DNA of 33,231 bases from contig CAZXWK010000025.1 in the NCBI GenBank assembly GCA_964644675.1, positions 1 to 33,231 on the forward strand, given 5' to 3'. Positions 23,962-32,503 of this stretch are shown here, one piece after another. This DNA is from CAZXWK01 sp964644675. Lineage in GTDB: Bacteria; Actinomycetota; Coriobacteriia; Anaerosomatales; JAAXUF01. The notes below the pieces were generated by a model. The model made no database searches. It was given only the letters and a program-made list of their open reading frames with translations, and was not told the DNA's origin. The translations under genes were made by a program, and so were the position numbers. Every line of letters begins with the position of its first letter. Positions within the stretch are counted from its first letter, which is position 1.

Positions 23962-24843
23962 TTACTTGACGTAGAGCGGCGCCACGTACAGCACGATCAC
24001 CGCCGAGACGATCCACAGCACCACGTCGAGGAGGATCGCGCGATCGCCCAGCAGGATGTCCTCAGGCTTGCCGCCGCCCTCTCTGCTCAGGACGAGGAAC
24101 TGGTAGCGCAACACGCCGTAGATGACGAACGGGATCGTGAGCATCATCCCGTGCATCGGTGCGCGCGGCTCGAAGAACGTGTAGAGCGCGTAGCTCGTCA
24201 CGGTGGCCGCCGAGAGCGTGACCATGAAGCTGTCGAGCAGCTCGGCCGAGTACTCCGAGAGGACCGGCCGGTGCCCACCGGACGCCTCGCGCAGCAGTAC
24301 CACCTCGTGGCGCCGCTTGGCCGCGGCGAGGAACAGAGCGAGCAGACCGGTGCACAGCACGAGCCACGGCGAGACGGGCACCGCGATCGCGACCGCGCCG
24401 CCCACGGCGCGCAGGACGAACCCGATCGCGATGACCAGCATGTCGACGATCGCGACGTGCTTGAGCCACACCGAGTAGAGGACGTGCAGGACCGCATACC
24501 CGGCGACACACGACGCGAACGCGGTCCCGATGAAGGCCGACAGCGCGCCACCGGCGACGGCGAGCGCGACCGCCAACGCGAGCGCGGCTCCGGCGCCCAC
24601 CCGCCCGCTCGCGACCGGGCGCTCCCGCTTGATGGGGTGCAGGCGGTCCCTCTCGGCGTCCATGACGTCGTTGAACGCGTAGAGCGCGCTGGAGACCAGG
24701 CAGAACGCGGCGAACGCCAGTGAGGTGGTGACGAGCGCCGTCGCGTCGGTGAGTTCGCCCGCGAACACGATGGCCGCGAACACCGCCAGGTTCTTGGTCC
24801 ACTGGCGGGGCCTCATCAGCGCGATGGCGTCACGAATGCTCAC
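23962..24843 (-). CDS. UbiA-family prenyltransferase, decaprenyl-phosphate phosphoribosyltransferase-like
   Basis: The 293-residue membrane protein has eight to nine helices and the UbiA motif NDVMDAERDRLHPIKRERPV (58-77), with D62, D66 and K72 for Mg and substrate binding. A second polar loop, YSVWLKHVAIVD, is at 123-134. RPRQWTKNLAVFAA (11-24) and the HPIKRxRPVASG ending are typical of 5-phosphoribosyl-1-pyrophosphate:decaprenyl-phosphate transferases (the mycobacterial UbiA/Rv3806c type), which attach ribose-5-phosphate to a polyprenyl phosphate. The GTG at 24843 gives the normal family length and an AAGGGA site about 11 nt upstream; longer in-frame starts add a Pro-rich stretch across the divergent promoter region. 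A quinone or heme prenyltransferase is less likely from these motifs. Confidence 0.85.
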   Translation of the reverse strand: MSIRDAIALMRPRQWTKNLAVFAAIVFAGELTDATALVTTSLAFAAFCLVSSALYAFNDVMDAERDRLHPIKRERPVASGRVGAGAALALAVALAVAGGALSAFIGTAFASCVAGYAVLHVLYSVWLKHVAIVDMLVIAIGFVLRAVGGAVAIAVPVSPWLVLCTGLLALFLAAAKRRHEVVLLREASGGHRPVLSEYSAELLDSFMVTLSAATVTSYALYTFFEPRAPMHGMMLTIPFVIYGVLRYQFLVLSREGGGKPEDILLGDRAILLDVVLWIVSAVIVLYVAPLYVK

Positions 24844-24931
24844 TGGTGCGATAATCCCTTGGGCCTGGGTGACAGGATCGGGCTGGGCCCGCGGCGGCAT
24901 CAATAGTATCGGACTTGGCGACGGGATAGCG
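24844..24931. promoter_or_regulatory. Divergent promoter region, UbiA-type gene / flippase-like gene
   Basis: These 88 bp separate two divergent genes. For the plus-strand gene, TAGTAT at 24904-24909 is a -10 candidate 23 nt before the ATG, implying a very short leader. For the minus-strand gene, GATACT around 24912-24907 is a candidate on the opposite strand and overlaps it, so the two promoters may interfere. No clear -35 hexamers are seen. Confidence 0.3.
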
Positions 24932-25930
24932 ATGAACCTCAAGCGCGTGCTCGGCGGAGTGGCCCTCGCCGCGCTCGGCAGCGTGCTCGTCTACGCGGTG
25001 CTCCTCGTCGTCACGGACGTGCAGGCCGCGGCCGACGCCATGCGCTCGTTTCCCGCCTCGACCTTCGTCGCGATGCTCGCGCTGTCCATGGGCTGCTTCC
25101 TGATCCGCGCCGTCCGCTGGCGCCAGCTGCTCGTCACGGTCGGCTTCCGGGAGTCGTTCCTCGACGCGCTCTACCAGCAGCTCGCGACCCAGACCATGAC
25201 GGTGACTCCGGGCCGGGTCGGCGAGGTGCTCAAGCCCTGGCTCGCCAAGCACGACACGGGCATTCCGATGACCAACGGCCTGGCGCTCGTCTTCGCCGAG
25301 AGGGTCGCCGACCTCATCGGCGTGTGCATCCTCTCGCTCGGCGCCCTCTCCGTGATCGGAGGCGGCGCGTGGGCGCTCCCCGTGGCGCTGCTCGCCGTGT
25401 TGGCCGGCGCCGCCATCGCGGGATCCGAGTGGTTCCACACCCTCGCGCTGCGCGTCGTCGCCAAGCAGGACTGGGCCAAGAAACACCACGCTTCGGCCAC
25501 GGCCCTCTCGGAGACGATCCGACTCGCGCTGTCGTGGCGCGCGCTGTTGTGGTCGGTGCCGGCGTCCGTGATCGCCTGGGGACTCGAGGGCGTCGGCTTC
25601 GCCCTGTGCCTGAGCGCGCTGGGGTTCGACAAGCTCTCGGTGCTCGCGGCGGTCTCGATCTACGCGATCTCGACGATCGTCGGCGCGCTGACGTTCCTGC
25701 CCGGCGGCATCGGCCTGACCGAGGCGTCGATGGCGGGCCTGCTCGTCGCCGTGGGCATGAACGGCGCGGACGCCTCGGCCGCGACGCTCATCACGCGCAT
25801 CGCGACGCTGTGGTTCGGGGTCGCGGTGGGCTGGATCGCGCTCGCTTCCCGCCCGCGCATGTTCCGGGCGTTGCTGGCCACGGGTGACGCCGGCACCCTG
25901 GGCGACGACGACGCCGCGACCGGCCCGTAG
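24932..25930 (+). CDS. Flippase-like membrane protein (LPG_synthase_TM / TIGR00374 family)
   Basis: The 332-residue protein has about eight hydrophobic helices and family features: RAVRWRQLL (near 57-65), TMTVTPGRVGEVLKPWL (near 88-104), ERVADLIGVCILSL, and near the C-terminus STIVGALTFLPGGIGLTEASM. Members include the transmembrane half of lysylphosphatidylglycerol synthase (MprF flippase part) and AglD-like proteins tied to glycosylation; many are thought to move lipid-linked intermediates across the membrane. It lacks the aminoacyltransferase domain, so it is not a full MprF. The ATG at 24932 has a weak GGGA site. Its place between a polyprenyl-phosphate enzyme and a glycan cassette supports a lipid-carrier role, which is an inference. 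Confidence 0.83.
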   Translation: MNLKRVLGGVALAALGSVLVYAVLLVVTDVQAAADAMRSFPASTFVAMLALSMGCFLIRAVRWRQLLVTVGFRESFLDALYQQLATQTMTVTPGRVGEVLKPWLAKHDTGIPMTNGLALVFAERVADLIGVCILSLGALSVIGGGAWALPVALLAVLAGAAIAGSEWFHTLALRVVAKQDWAKKHHASATALSETIRLALSWRALLWSVPASVIAWGLEGVGFALCLSALGFDKLSVLAAVSIYAISTIVGALTFLPGGIGLTEASMAGLLVAVGMNGADASAATLITRIATLWFGVAVGWIALASRPRMFRALLATGDAGTLGDDDAATGP

Positions 25931-25969
25931 ACGCTCGTCTCCCGTCCGCGCCGCACCGGGCCGAGAGCG

Positions 25970-25975
25970 TAGAAT
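25970..25975 (+). promoter_or_regulatory. Putative -10 element of glycan cassette
   Basis: TAGAAT, five of six matches to the -10 consensus, lies in the 103-bp gap before the GT4 gene, 58 nt from its ATG. No -35 hexamer is recognisable. The same TAGAAT occurs at 32412-32417 before the last gene of the window. Confidence 0.35.
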
Positions 25976-26033
25976 GGTGCCGGCTCCCCGCACGCCTGTC
26001 GCAAGCGCACCCGGAAAGGTATCGCCCGCCCTG

Positions 26034-27206
26034 ATGAGCGCGCGCTCCACATCCACACGGCCATCCGCCCTGTTCGTGACCACCGTCCCGGTGACCCTCG
26101 AGGCCTTCCTCGTGCCCTTCGCCGAGCACTTTCGCGAAGAGGGCTGGCGCGTCGACGCCCTCGCGAACGGAGCCAGCCAGGACCAGTCCATCGCGCACGC
26201 CTACGACCGCCGATTCGACATCACGTGGAGCCGGAATCCGCTCTCCCCCGGCAACCTGCTCGGCACGGCGCCCGCGGTGCGGCGCATCGTCGAGGCGGGC
26301 GGCTACGACCTAGTGCACGTGCACACCCCGATCGCCGCATTCGTCACGCGCTACGCGCTGCGCAAGCGACCAGCGGATGTTCGCCCCGCGCTGGTCTACA
26401 CCGCGCACGGGTTCCACTTCTACGAGGGCGGCCACGCCCCAGCCAACGCCCTCTACGCACGCATGGAGCGCACGGCGGCCCCCTGGACCGACTACCTCGT
26501 GACCATCAACCGCGAGGACTACGCCGCGGCCCGGGCGTTCGCGACGATCGACCCCGAGCGCGTGCGCTACATCCCCGGCATCGGCGTCGACACGGACCGG
26601 TTCTCCCCCGACGCGATCGGCCCGGAAGAAGTCGCGCGAATCCGCCAGGACCTGGGTGTCCCGCCCGGCTCCTTCATGCTGACGATGGTCGCCGAGTTCG
26701 CGCCCGTGAAGCGCCACGCGCACCTCTTCGACGCGCTCGCCCGCGTGCAGGACCCGAACGTGGTACTCGTGCTCGTCGGCGACGGGCCGCTCGAGTCGAC
26801 CCTGCGCGAGAAGGCGGTCGCCCTGGGGCTCTCGGGCCGCATCCGCTGGGCCGGATACCGCCGAGACGTGCCCGCCCTGCTCGCCGCGAGCGACGCGCTC
26901 GTCCTGTGCTCCGAGCGCGAGGGTCTGAACCGCTCCGTGCTCGAGGCGATGTCGAGCGGCAGACCGGTCATCGGCACGGACACGCGCGGAATCGCCGACG
27001 CCATCACGCCCGACTCCGGATGGGTCGCCGAGAAGAACGATCCCGCCGCGCTGGCCGCGGCGATCGAGGAGGCCGCCACGCATCCCGCCGAGACCCGGAG
27101 GCGCGGCGCCGTGGCGCGAGAGCGCGCGCTCGCCGAGTACGCCTTGCCCCGCATCATCGACGCCTACGAGGAGCTGTACCGTGAAGCGCTCGCATCGCGT
27201 CTATGA
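26034..27206 (+). CDS. GT4-family glycosyltransferase
   Basis: The 390-residue enzyme has a GT-B fold with two Rossmann domains. The N-terminal half has VHVHTPIAAFVTRYAL (94-109) and YTAHGFHFYEGG (122-133); the C-terminal half has the sugar-nucleotide site VGDGPLES (248-255) and the retaining GT4 signature E296-x7-E304 within EREGLNRSVLEAMSSGRPV. It resembles EpsD/CapM/PglA-type enzymes that add the second sugar to a lipid-linked glycan. The ATG at 26034 lies 14 nt after GGAAAGG, slightly far; an ATG at 25974 overlaps the -10 candidate and is less likely. It overlaps the next gene by 26 bp. A reasonable hypothesis is that it extends the sugar-phosphate lipid made by the PglC-like enzyme. Confidence 0.88.
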   Translation: MSARSTSTRPSALFVTTVPVTLEAFLVPFAEHFREEGWRVDALANGASQDQSIAHAYDRRFDITWSRNPLSPGNLLGTAPAVRRIVEAGGYDLVHVHTPIAAFVTRYALRKRPADVRPALVYTAHGFHFYEGGHAPANALYARMERTAAPWTDYLVTINREDYAAARAFATIDPERVRYIPGIGVDTDRFSPDAIGPEEVARIRQDLGVPPGSFMLTMVAEFAPVKRHAHLFDALARVQDPNVVLVLVGDGPLESTLREKAVALGLSGRIRWAGYRRDVPALLAASDALVLCSEREGLNRSVLEAMSSGRPVIGTDTRGIADAITPDSGWVAEKNDPAALAAAIEEAATHPAETRRRGAVARERALAEYALPRIIDAYEELYREALASRL

Positions 27207-27837
27207 CGCCGTCAAACGGCTCGCCGACCTGGTCTGCTCGGCGGTGCTCCTCGTCCTGCTGAGCCCGGTCCTGCTGATCGTGGCGGTGCTCGTGCGCGTG
27301 AAACTCGGCTCGCCCGTGATCTTCGCCCAGGAGCGGCCGGGCAAGGACGGGCGGATCTTCACGCTCTACAAGTTCCGCTCGATGGCCGACGCCCACCCGC
27401 ACGACGACGCGGTCGAAGCGGTCTCCACCGACGCCGACCGTCTCACGCGGTTCGGGCGGATACTGCGCTCCACCTCGCTCGACGAACTCCCCGAGCTCGC
27501 CAACGTGCTGCTCGGCCAGATGAGTCTGGTCGGACCACGCCCGCTGCTCGTGGAGTACCTGCCGCGCTACAATACCGAACAGGCCCGCCGGCACGAGGTC
27601 AGGCCCGGAATCACGGGTTGGGCGCAGGTCAACGGGCGCAACGCCGTGTCGTGGGACGAGCGCTTCAAGATGGATGTCTGGTACGTGGACCACCGATCGC
27701 TCTTGCTCGATCTGCGGATCCTCGGCTTGACCGCGCTGACGGTCTTTCGCAGAGAAGGGGTGTCGGCCGCGGGACACGCTACGATGGAGCCGTTCGGCGG
27801 GCCCACGCCACCGGCACGTGACCAGGAGGATTCGTGA
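27181..27837 (+). CDS. Polyprenyl-phosphate sugar-1-phosphate transferase (PglC-like)
   Basis: This enzyme transfers a sugar-1-phosphate from a UDP-sugar to a polyprenyl phosphate, starting glycan assembly at the inner membrane face. The 218-residue protein is the minimal monotopic type: one re-entrant helix (about 14-40), VIFAQERPGKDGRIFTLYKF (46-65) with FRSM, the catalytic D101-E102 pair in TSLDELPEL, SLVGPRPLL (115-123), and RPGITGWAQVNGRN (141-154). The larger WcaJ/WbaP relatives have extra N-terminal helices that are missing here. The GTG at 27181 has GAGGAG 7 nt upstream, inside the GT4 gene. It ends in a GTGA overlap with the acetyltransferase gene. Bacillosamine as substrate is suggested by the neighbours, not by the sequence alone. 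Confidence 0.92.
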   Translation: MKRSHRVYDAVKRLADLVCSAVLLVLLSPVLLIVAVLVRVKLGSPVIFAQERPGKDGRIFTLYKFRSMADAHPHDDAVEAVSTDADRLTRFGRILRSTSLDELPELANVLLGQMSLVGPRPLLVEYLPRYNTEQARRHEVRPGITGWAQVNGRNAVSWDERFKMDVWYVDHRSLLLDLRILGLTALTVFRREGVSAAGHATMEPFGGPTPPARDQEDS

Positions 27838-28445
27838 GACTGCTCGTAGTCGGGGCCGGCGGGCACGCCAAGGTCGTGATCGACGCCGCCAGGCTCGCCG
27901 GCATCGAACCGGTGGGCGTCGTGGACGAGCGAGGCGGACGCACCGACCTGCTCGGCATACCGGTCTTCGCCGCCGCCGAAGACGTCGACGCCGATTCGTT
28001 TCTCATCGCGGTGGGCGACAACCGTACGCGCGCAGACCTGTTCGCCGCGCACGCCGCGTCCGGCCTGACGCCGGCGAGCGTCATCCACCCGTCCGCGATC
28101 ATCGCCCCCGACGTCGTCATCGGCGGCGGGACGTTCGTCGCGGCGGGCGTCGTGGTGAACACCGCGACGACCGTGGGCGAGAACGCGATCCTCAACACCA
28201 GCGCGACGGTCGATCACGACTGCGTGATCGGCGACCACGCACACGTCGGGCCGACGTGCGGCCTGTGCGGCGGGGTGAGCATCGGCGAGGGCGCGCTGAT
28301 CGGAGTGGGCTGTTCGATCATCCCCACCCGCTCGGTCGGAGCCTGGACGGTTCTCGGCGCGGGCTCGGTGGTCATAGACGACATCCCCTCCTCGAGCCGC
28401 TTCGCGGGTGTTCCCGCGCGGTCCATCGAACCCGTAGAGGAGTAG
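27834..28445 (+). CDS. Sugar O/N-acetyltransferase, PglD/NeuD-like
   Basis: The 203-residue enzyme has a small nucleotide-binding N-terminal domain (LLVVGAGGHAKVVIDAA, 3-19) and a left-handed beta-helix of hexapeptide repeats from about residue 85. It is the PglD/NeuD/SatA type, which N-acetylates a UDP-4-amino-sugar with acetyl-CoA. The catalytic base is probably H128 in ATVDHDCVIG. GTG at 27834 is preceded by AGGAGG 4 nt away and overlaps the PglC-like stop. Between a sugar-phosphate transferase and an aminotransferase, the likely product is UDP-N,N'-diacetylbacillosamine or a close 2,4-diacetamido-2,4,6-trideoxyhexose. Confidence 0.9.
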   Translation: MRLLVVGAGGHAKVVIDAARLAGIEPVGVVDERGGRTDLLGIPVFAAAEDVDADSFLIAVGDNRTRADLFAAHAASGLTPASVIHPSAIIAPDVVIGGGTFVAAGVVVNTATTVGENAILNTSATVDHDCVIGDHAHVGPTCGLCGGVSIGEGALIGVGCSIIPTRSVGAWTVLGAGSVVIDDIPSSSRFAGVPARSIEPVEE

Positions 28446-28449
28446 CCGG

Positions 28450-29667
28450 ATGCCGAGCCTCGCCATCGACGGCGGCACGCCCGTCAGGTCCGCCCCGCTG
28501 CCCCCGTGGCCCGCACCCGGGCCCGAAGAGGTCGCGGCCGTCGCCGAGGTCGCCCGATCAGGTCGCCTCAACTACTGGACCGGCGAGCAGGGCCGGCGAT
28601 TCGAGACCGAGTACGCCGCGTCGATCGGACGGGCCCACGGAATCGCGCTGGCGAACGGCACGCTCGCGCTCGAACTCGGACTGCGAGCCTTCGGGATCGG
28701 TCCGGGCGACACCGTCATCGTGCCGAGCCGGACCTTCATCGCGACCGCCACCGCCGTGGTCGCCGTCGGCGCCGTTCCCGTGTGCGCGGACATCGACCCC
28801 GATAGCTCAAACCTGACGGCCGAGTCTGTGGCCGCTGTCCTCACCGAGAAGACCCGGGCGATCATCCCCGTGCATCTGGGGGGATGGCCGGTCGACATGG
28901 ACGCCATCACGCGCCTCGCCGCCGAACGCGACCTGATCGTCATCGAGGACTGCGCCCAGGCGCACGGCGCACGGGTGGGCGGTCGTCCCGCCGGCGCGCT
29001 TGGCAGCCACGCCGCAGCGTTCTCGTTCTGCCAGGACAAGATCCTCCCCGTAGGCGATGGCGGCATGCTGCTGCTCGACGACCAAGCGGCGTATGAGGCC
29101 GCCTGGTCGTACAAGGACCACGGGAAGTCGTACCGCAAGCTGCACGATCCTGAGTTCATGTCGGGCACGGGCTCGTTCAAGTGGACGGTCGACAGTTTCG
29201 GCTCCAACTGGCGACTCGACGAGTTCTCGGCGGCCGTCGGCCGCGTCGGGCTCACCAAGCTCGAGGAGTGGCACGCGTTGCGCACCCGCAACGCGCTCCG
29301 CCTGGCTGACGGCCTGCGCGATGTGGCCGCACTGCGGATCCCGCTGCCTGCCGAAGGCGTCGACCACGCCTTCTACCGGCTCTACGCCTACGTCGTGCCG
29401 GAGAGGCTCGGGGCCGGCTGGGACCGCGACCGCATCGTCGCGGCCATCGAGGCCGAAGGCGTGAGGGCCCAGTACGGCGCGTGCGCCGAGATCTACCGCG
29501 AGCAGGCGTTCGTCTCGGCGGGCTTCGCGCCCGCCCACCGCCTGCCGGTCTCGGCCCGGATCGACGAGACGTCGATCGCACTGTTCGTCCACCCCACGCT
29601 GAGCGAAGCCGACATCGACGACACCGTCGCCGCCGTTCGCAAGGTGCTCGAGGTGGCCAGCCGATGA
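28450..29667 (+). CDS. DegT/DnrJ/EryC1 sugar aminotransferase (PglE-like)
   Basis: The 405-residue PLP enzyme adds an amino group to a 4-keto (or 3-keto) nucleotide sugar. The family's features are present: NGTLALELGLRAFGIGPGD (69-87), VPSRTFIATATAV, EDCAQAHGA (166-174) and the PLP lysine K197 in SFCQDKILPVGDGG. The start LAIDGGTPVRSAPLPPWPAP resembles AHBA-synthase- and StsC-type members as much as PglE, so the exact sugar is uncertain. The ATG at 28450 has GAGGAG 7 nt upstream and follows the acetyltransferase stop by 4 nt; its end overlaps the next gene in ATGA. In this set it would supply the C4 amino group that the PglD-like enzyme acetylates. Confidence 0.9.
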   Translation: MPSLAIDGGTPVRSAPLPPWPAPGPEEVAAVAEVARSGRLNYWTGEQGRRFETEYAASIGRAHGIALANGTLALELGLRAFGIGPGDTVIVPSRTFIATATAVVAVGAVPVCADIDPDSSNLTAESVAAVLTEKTRAIIPVHLGGWPVDMDAITRLAAERDLIVIEDCAQAHGARVGGRPAGALGSHAAAFSFCQDKILPVGDGGMLLLDDQAAYEAAWSYKDHGKSYRKLHDPEFMSGTGSFKWTVDSFGSNWRLDEFSAAVGRVGLTKLEEWHALRTRNALRLADGLRDVAALRIPLPAEGVDHAFYRLYAYVVPERLGAGWDRDRIVAAIEAEGVRAQYGACAEIYREQAFVSAGFAPAHRLPVSARIDETSIALFVHPTLSEADIDDTVAAVRKVLEVASR

Positions 29668-31520
29668 CCCTGAAGGACGCGTTCGCGCGGGTCCGCGCCA
29701 CGGGCCGGCTCTGGAACACCGTGCTCATCGCGCTCGACTCGGCCATCATCGTGATCGCGACCGCGGCCGCGTACTACGCCCGGTTCGAGGGTCTCGCCCA
29801 GCCGGACTTCACGCCGTGGCAGATGCGCTTCACCGTTCTGGCGATCGCCGTCTACCTGTCGATGTTCGCGCTCTTCGGGCTCTACCGGCTCGTACTGCGC
29901 TACGTGGGCCTCGACACGCTCCTCAAGCTCTCCGGCGCGGTGGCGATCGGCGCCAGCATCCTGGTGCTCGCCGACATGCTCTACCGCATCGACGGCGTCT
30001 TCCGGGCCGTCCCGTACGGAGTCGTGTTCATCCAGGCCGTCCTGGTCTTCATGGGCGCGGCGGCCGTCCGCCTCGCGGCGCGCGTCTTCTCCTACGTCCG
30101 AACCTCGAGGCTGGGCTCCGGGAGACGGGTGCTCATCGTGGGGGCCGGCAGCGCGGGCTCGCTGCTCCTGCGTGAGATCCAGAACCGCCCCGACCTGGGC
30201 CTTTCGGTCGCGGGCTTCCTCGACGACCGCAGGGAGCTGCGCGGGCGGACCTTGGGCGGCATCCCCATCCTCGGCACGCCCGACGACCTGGTGCGCATCG
30301 TCCAGCAGAGGGACATCGAAGAGATCATCGTCGCGATGCCGTCCGCGCCGCGCGAGACGGTGCGACAGATCCTCAACGCCGCGGCGGACGCCGACGTCCA
30401 GACGCGCATCATGCCCGCGCTCGTCATCGCGAAGGGCTCGGTCAGCCTGCGCGACCTGCGCAGCGTCGACGTCGAAGACCTGCTCGGCAGGGAGCCGACC
30501 CGAATCGATGTCGAACAGGTGCGATCGACGCTCGCCGGCCGAGTCGTGGCGGTCACGGGGGCCGCCGGCTCGATCGGCAGCGAACTGTGCCGGCAGATCA
30601 TGACGATGTCGCCCACCAAGCTCGTTCTGATCGAGGTCGACGAGACCCGGCTGTACGAACTCTGGCTCGAGCTGCGGCTCATCGACCCCGACGTGCCGAT
30701 CATGACCATCTGCGACATCCGGGACGCCGCGAAACTCGAGGCCGTCTTCTCCGAGTACCGGCCGCAGGTGGTCTTGCACGCTGCCGCGTACAAGCACGTA
30801 CCTCTCATGGAGATCGCACCCGAAGAGGCCGTGAAGACCAACGTGCTGGGGACGCTGCAGGTCATCGAAGCGTGCGAGCGCCACGACGTCGAGCGTTTCG
30901 TGCTCATCTCGACGGACAAGGCGGTCGCACCGGCCAACGTCATGGGTCTGACCAAGTCGCTCGCCGAGCGCGAGATGCTCGACGCGACCCGGCGCGGCGC
31001 GCTGCACGCGGTTGCCGTGCGCTTCGGCAACGTGCTCGCAAGCCGTGGCTCCGTGGTCCCCATCTTCGAGGAGCAGCTGCGTCACGGCGGACCGCTCACC
31101 GTCACGGACCCCGACGTCACCCGCTACTTCATGACCATCCCCGAGGCGGCGCGTCTCGTCCTGCAGGCACAGGCGATCGGGAAGCCGGGCGACATCTTCG
31201 TGCTGGAGATGGGCGAGCCGGTCAAGATCGTCGAGCTCGCGCGGAAGATGATCGCCCTCTCGGGCGTTCCGGCCGACATCGTGTTCAGCGGATTGCGCCC
31301 CGGCGAGAAGCTTCACGAGTCGCTCATCACCGAGAGCGAGTCGCTGCTTCCCACCGAAGCCGAGAAGATCCTGCGCGTCGACCGCGTCACGATCCCCGAG
31401 CCCAACTTCGAGGAGGACATCCGCACCCTGATCGAGCACGCCCAGCGGGGTCGTCTCGAGGACGTGGACGACGTGCTCGAGCGTCTTGAGCCGGGCTTCC
31501 TCGACCGGGACACGGAGTAG
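29664..31520 (+). CDS. Membrane-bound UDP-GlcNAc 4,6-dehydratase (PglF/WbpM/CapD-like)
   Basis: The 618-residue protein converts UDP-GlcNAc to the 4-keto-6-deoxy sugar, the first step toward bacillosamine. It has four N-terminal transmembrane helices (about 17-125), a CoA-binding-like Rossmann domain (VLIVGAGSAGSLLL, from about 156) and a C-terminal SDR dehydratase domain. The NAD motif VTGAAGSIGSE begins at residue 297, and the catalytic region STDKAVAPANVMGLTK is at 416-431. As in WbpM and PglF, Met427 takes the place of the usual SDR tyrosine. Further on come VRFGNVLASRGSVVPIF and SGLRPGEKLHE. The full-length membrane form is typical. ATG at 29664 overlaps the aminotransferase stop codon, so the whole cassette is translationally coupled. 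Confidence 0.94.
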   Translation: MTLKDAFARVRATGRLWNTVLIALDSAIIVIATAAAYYARFEGLAQPDFTPWQMRFTVLAIAVYLSMFALFGLYRLVLRYVGLDTLLKLSGAVAIGASILVLADMLYRIDGVFRAVPYGVVFIQAVLVFMGAAAVRLAARVFSYVRTSRLGSGRRVLIVGAGSAGSLLLREIQNRPDLGLSVAGFLDDRRELRGRTLGGIPILGTPDDLVRIVQQRDIEEIIVAMPSAPRETVRQILNAAADADVQTRIMPALVIAKGSVSLRDLRSVDVEDLLGREPTRIDVEQVRSTLAGRVVAVTGAAGSIGSELCRQIMTMSPTKLVLIEVDETRLYELWLELRLIDPDVPIMTICDIRDAAKLEAVFSEYRPQVVLHAAAYKHVPLMEIAPEEAVKTNVLGTLQVIEACERHDVERFVLISTDKAVAPANVMGLTKSLAEREMLDATRRGALHAVAVRFGNVLASRGSVVPIFEEQLRHGGPLTVTDPDVTRYFMTIPEAARLVLQAQAIGKPGDIFVLEMGEPVKIVELARKMIALSGVPADIVFSGLRPGEKLHESLITESESLLPTEAEKILRVDRVTIPEPNFEEDIRTLIEHAQRGRLEDVDDVLERLEPGFLDRDTE

Positions 31521-31602
31521 ACACCGCGCTCCATCGCCGATACCCCTCTGTCCGAGCAGTGCCAGCGTCCGAAACGTCCTCAGTGGGAAGGGAATCCGCT
31601 CC

Positions 31603-32343
31603 GTGAGCAACGCCGAGTGCAGCGACGAACGCGTCATAGTCGTCGTGCCAACCTACAACGAAGCCGGCAACGTACGCGCACTCGCTGACGCCGTGCTCGC
31701 CTCGGTACCGGGAATCGAGCTGCTGATCGTCGACGACGACTCACCCGACGGCACCGGAGTCATCGCCGACGAGATCGCCGTTCATGAGCCTCGGTTCAGC
31801 GTCATGCATCGAACGGCTGACCGCGGATACGCCGCCTCTTCCCGGGACGGGCTCATGTGGTGCCTCGATCGCGGGTACGACTTCGTGGTGACGATGGACG
31901 GCGACCTCTCCCACGACCCTCGGCGGATCCCCTCGCTCCTCGAAGCGGCACGCGCCGGGGCGGGCCTCGTGATCGGCTCGCGCTACGTGGACGGCGGCGC
32001 GATCGAAGCCGACTGGGGACCGACGCGCCGTGCGGTCAGCGAGATGGGCAGCCGATACGCTCGCGCCATGATCGGCACGCACGTTCACGACTGCACGAGC
32101 GGCTATCGCTGCTACTCGTCCCAGGCCCTTCGCGCGCTGCGCCCCCAAGAGCTCCGCTCGGAGGGGTACGCGTTCCTGATCGAAGTCCTCTCGCAGCTCA
32201 CGCGAGCCGGCGTGACCGTGGCCGAGGTCCCGATCACCTACATCGACCGTCAGCACGGCGCCTCGAAGATCTCCCGCCACATCATCCTCGAGGCGCTTCT
32301 CCGGACGACCGGTATCGGCATTCGCCGCGTGCTGGGCCGCTAG
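31603..32343 (+). CDS. Polyprenol-phosphate mannosyltransferase-like GT2
   Basis: The 246-residue GT-A enzyme is of the dolichol-phosphate mannose synthase (DPM1/Ppm1) type, making polyprenyl-phosphate-mannose (or glucose) from a nucleotide sugar on the cytoplasmic face. Motifs: VVVPTYNEAGN (13-23), LLIVDDDSPDGT (40-51), TMDGDLSHDP (97-106, the metal-binding DGD), IGSRYVDGG (124-132) and the loop YIDRQHGASKIS (213-224), which has QHG where many relatives have RRxG. There is no membrane domain, so it is the soluble form. The GTG at 31603 has AAGGGA about 11 nt upstream; 82 bp separate it from the dehydratase gene. The sugar is inferred from the family. Confidence 0.88.
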   Translation: MSNAECSDERVIVVVPTYNEAGNVRALADAVLASVPGIELLIVDDDSPDGTGVIADEIAVHEPRFSVMHRTADRGYAASSRDGLMWCLDRGYDFVVTMDGDLSHDPRRIPSLLEAARAGAGLVIGSRYVDGGAIEADWGPTRRAVSEMGSRYARAMIGTHVHDCTSGYRCYSSQALRALRPQELRSEGYAFLIEVLSQLTRAGVTVAEVPITYIDRQHGASKISRHIILEALLRTTGIGIRRVLGR

Positions 32344-32411
32344 GCCGCATCGGCGCCGCGGGGCGCCCGGCCCTTCGCGAGCGGCGAGCGCGGCCGAGCT
32401 GCCCGGGGTGG

Positions 32412-32417
32412 TAGAAT
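32412..32417 (+). promoter_or_regulatory. Putative -10 element of GT39-like gene
   Basis: TAGAAT lies in the 160-bp gap after the GT2 gene, 86 nt before the next start codon, with no clear -35. Upstream, GGCGCC (32352-32357) and GGCGCC (32362-32367) form a short GC-rich hairpin that could be a weak terminator, although no T-run follows. Confidence 0.3.
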
Positions 32418-32503
32418 CCTTCCGCTCGTCTTCCTGTTGTTCTCGGTGCCGAATGGAGGGTTCTCGTGCTCGTCGAGGCCCGCACCGCCCCCGTGGAGTT
32501 CCC

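Noticed and set aside
29493..31637. 714-codon minus-strand open frame opposite the PglF-like gene
   Set aside because: Low-complexity Arg/Asp/Val-rich translation with no family match; the plus-strand dehydratase shows intact catalytic motifs throughout.
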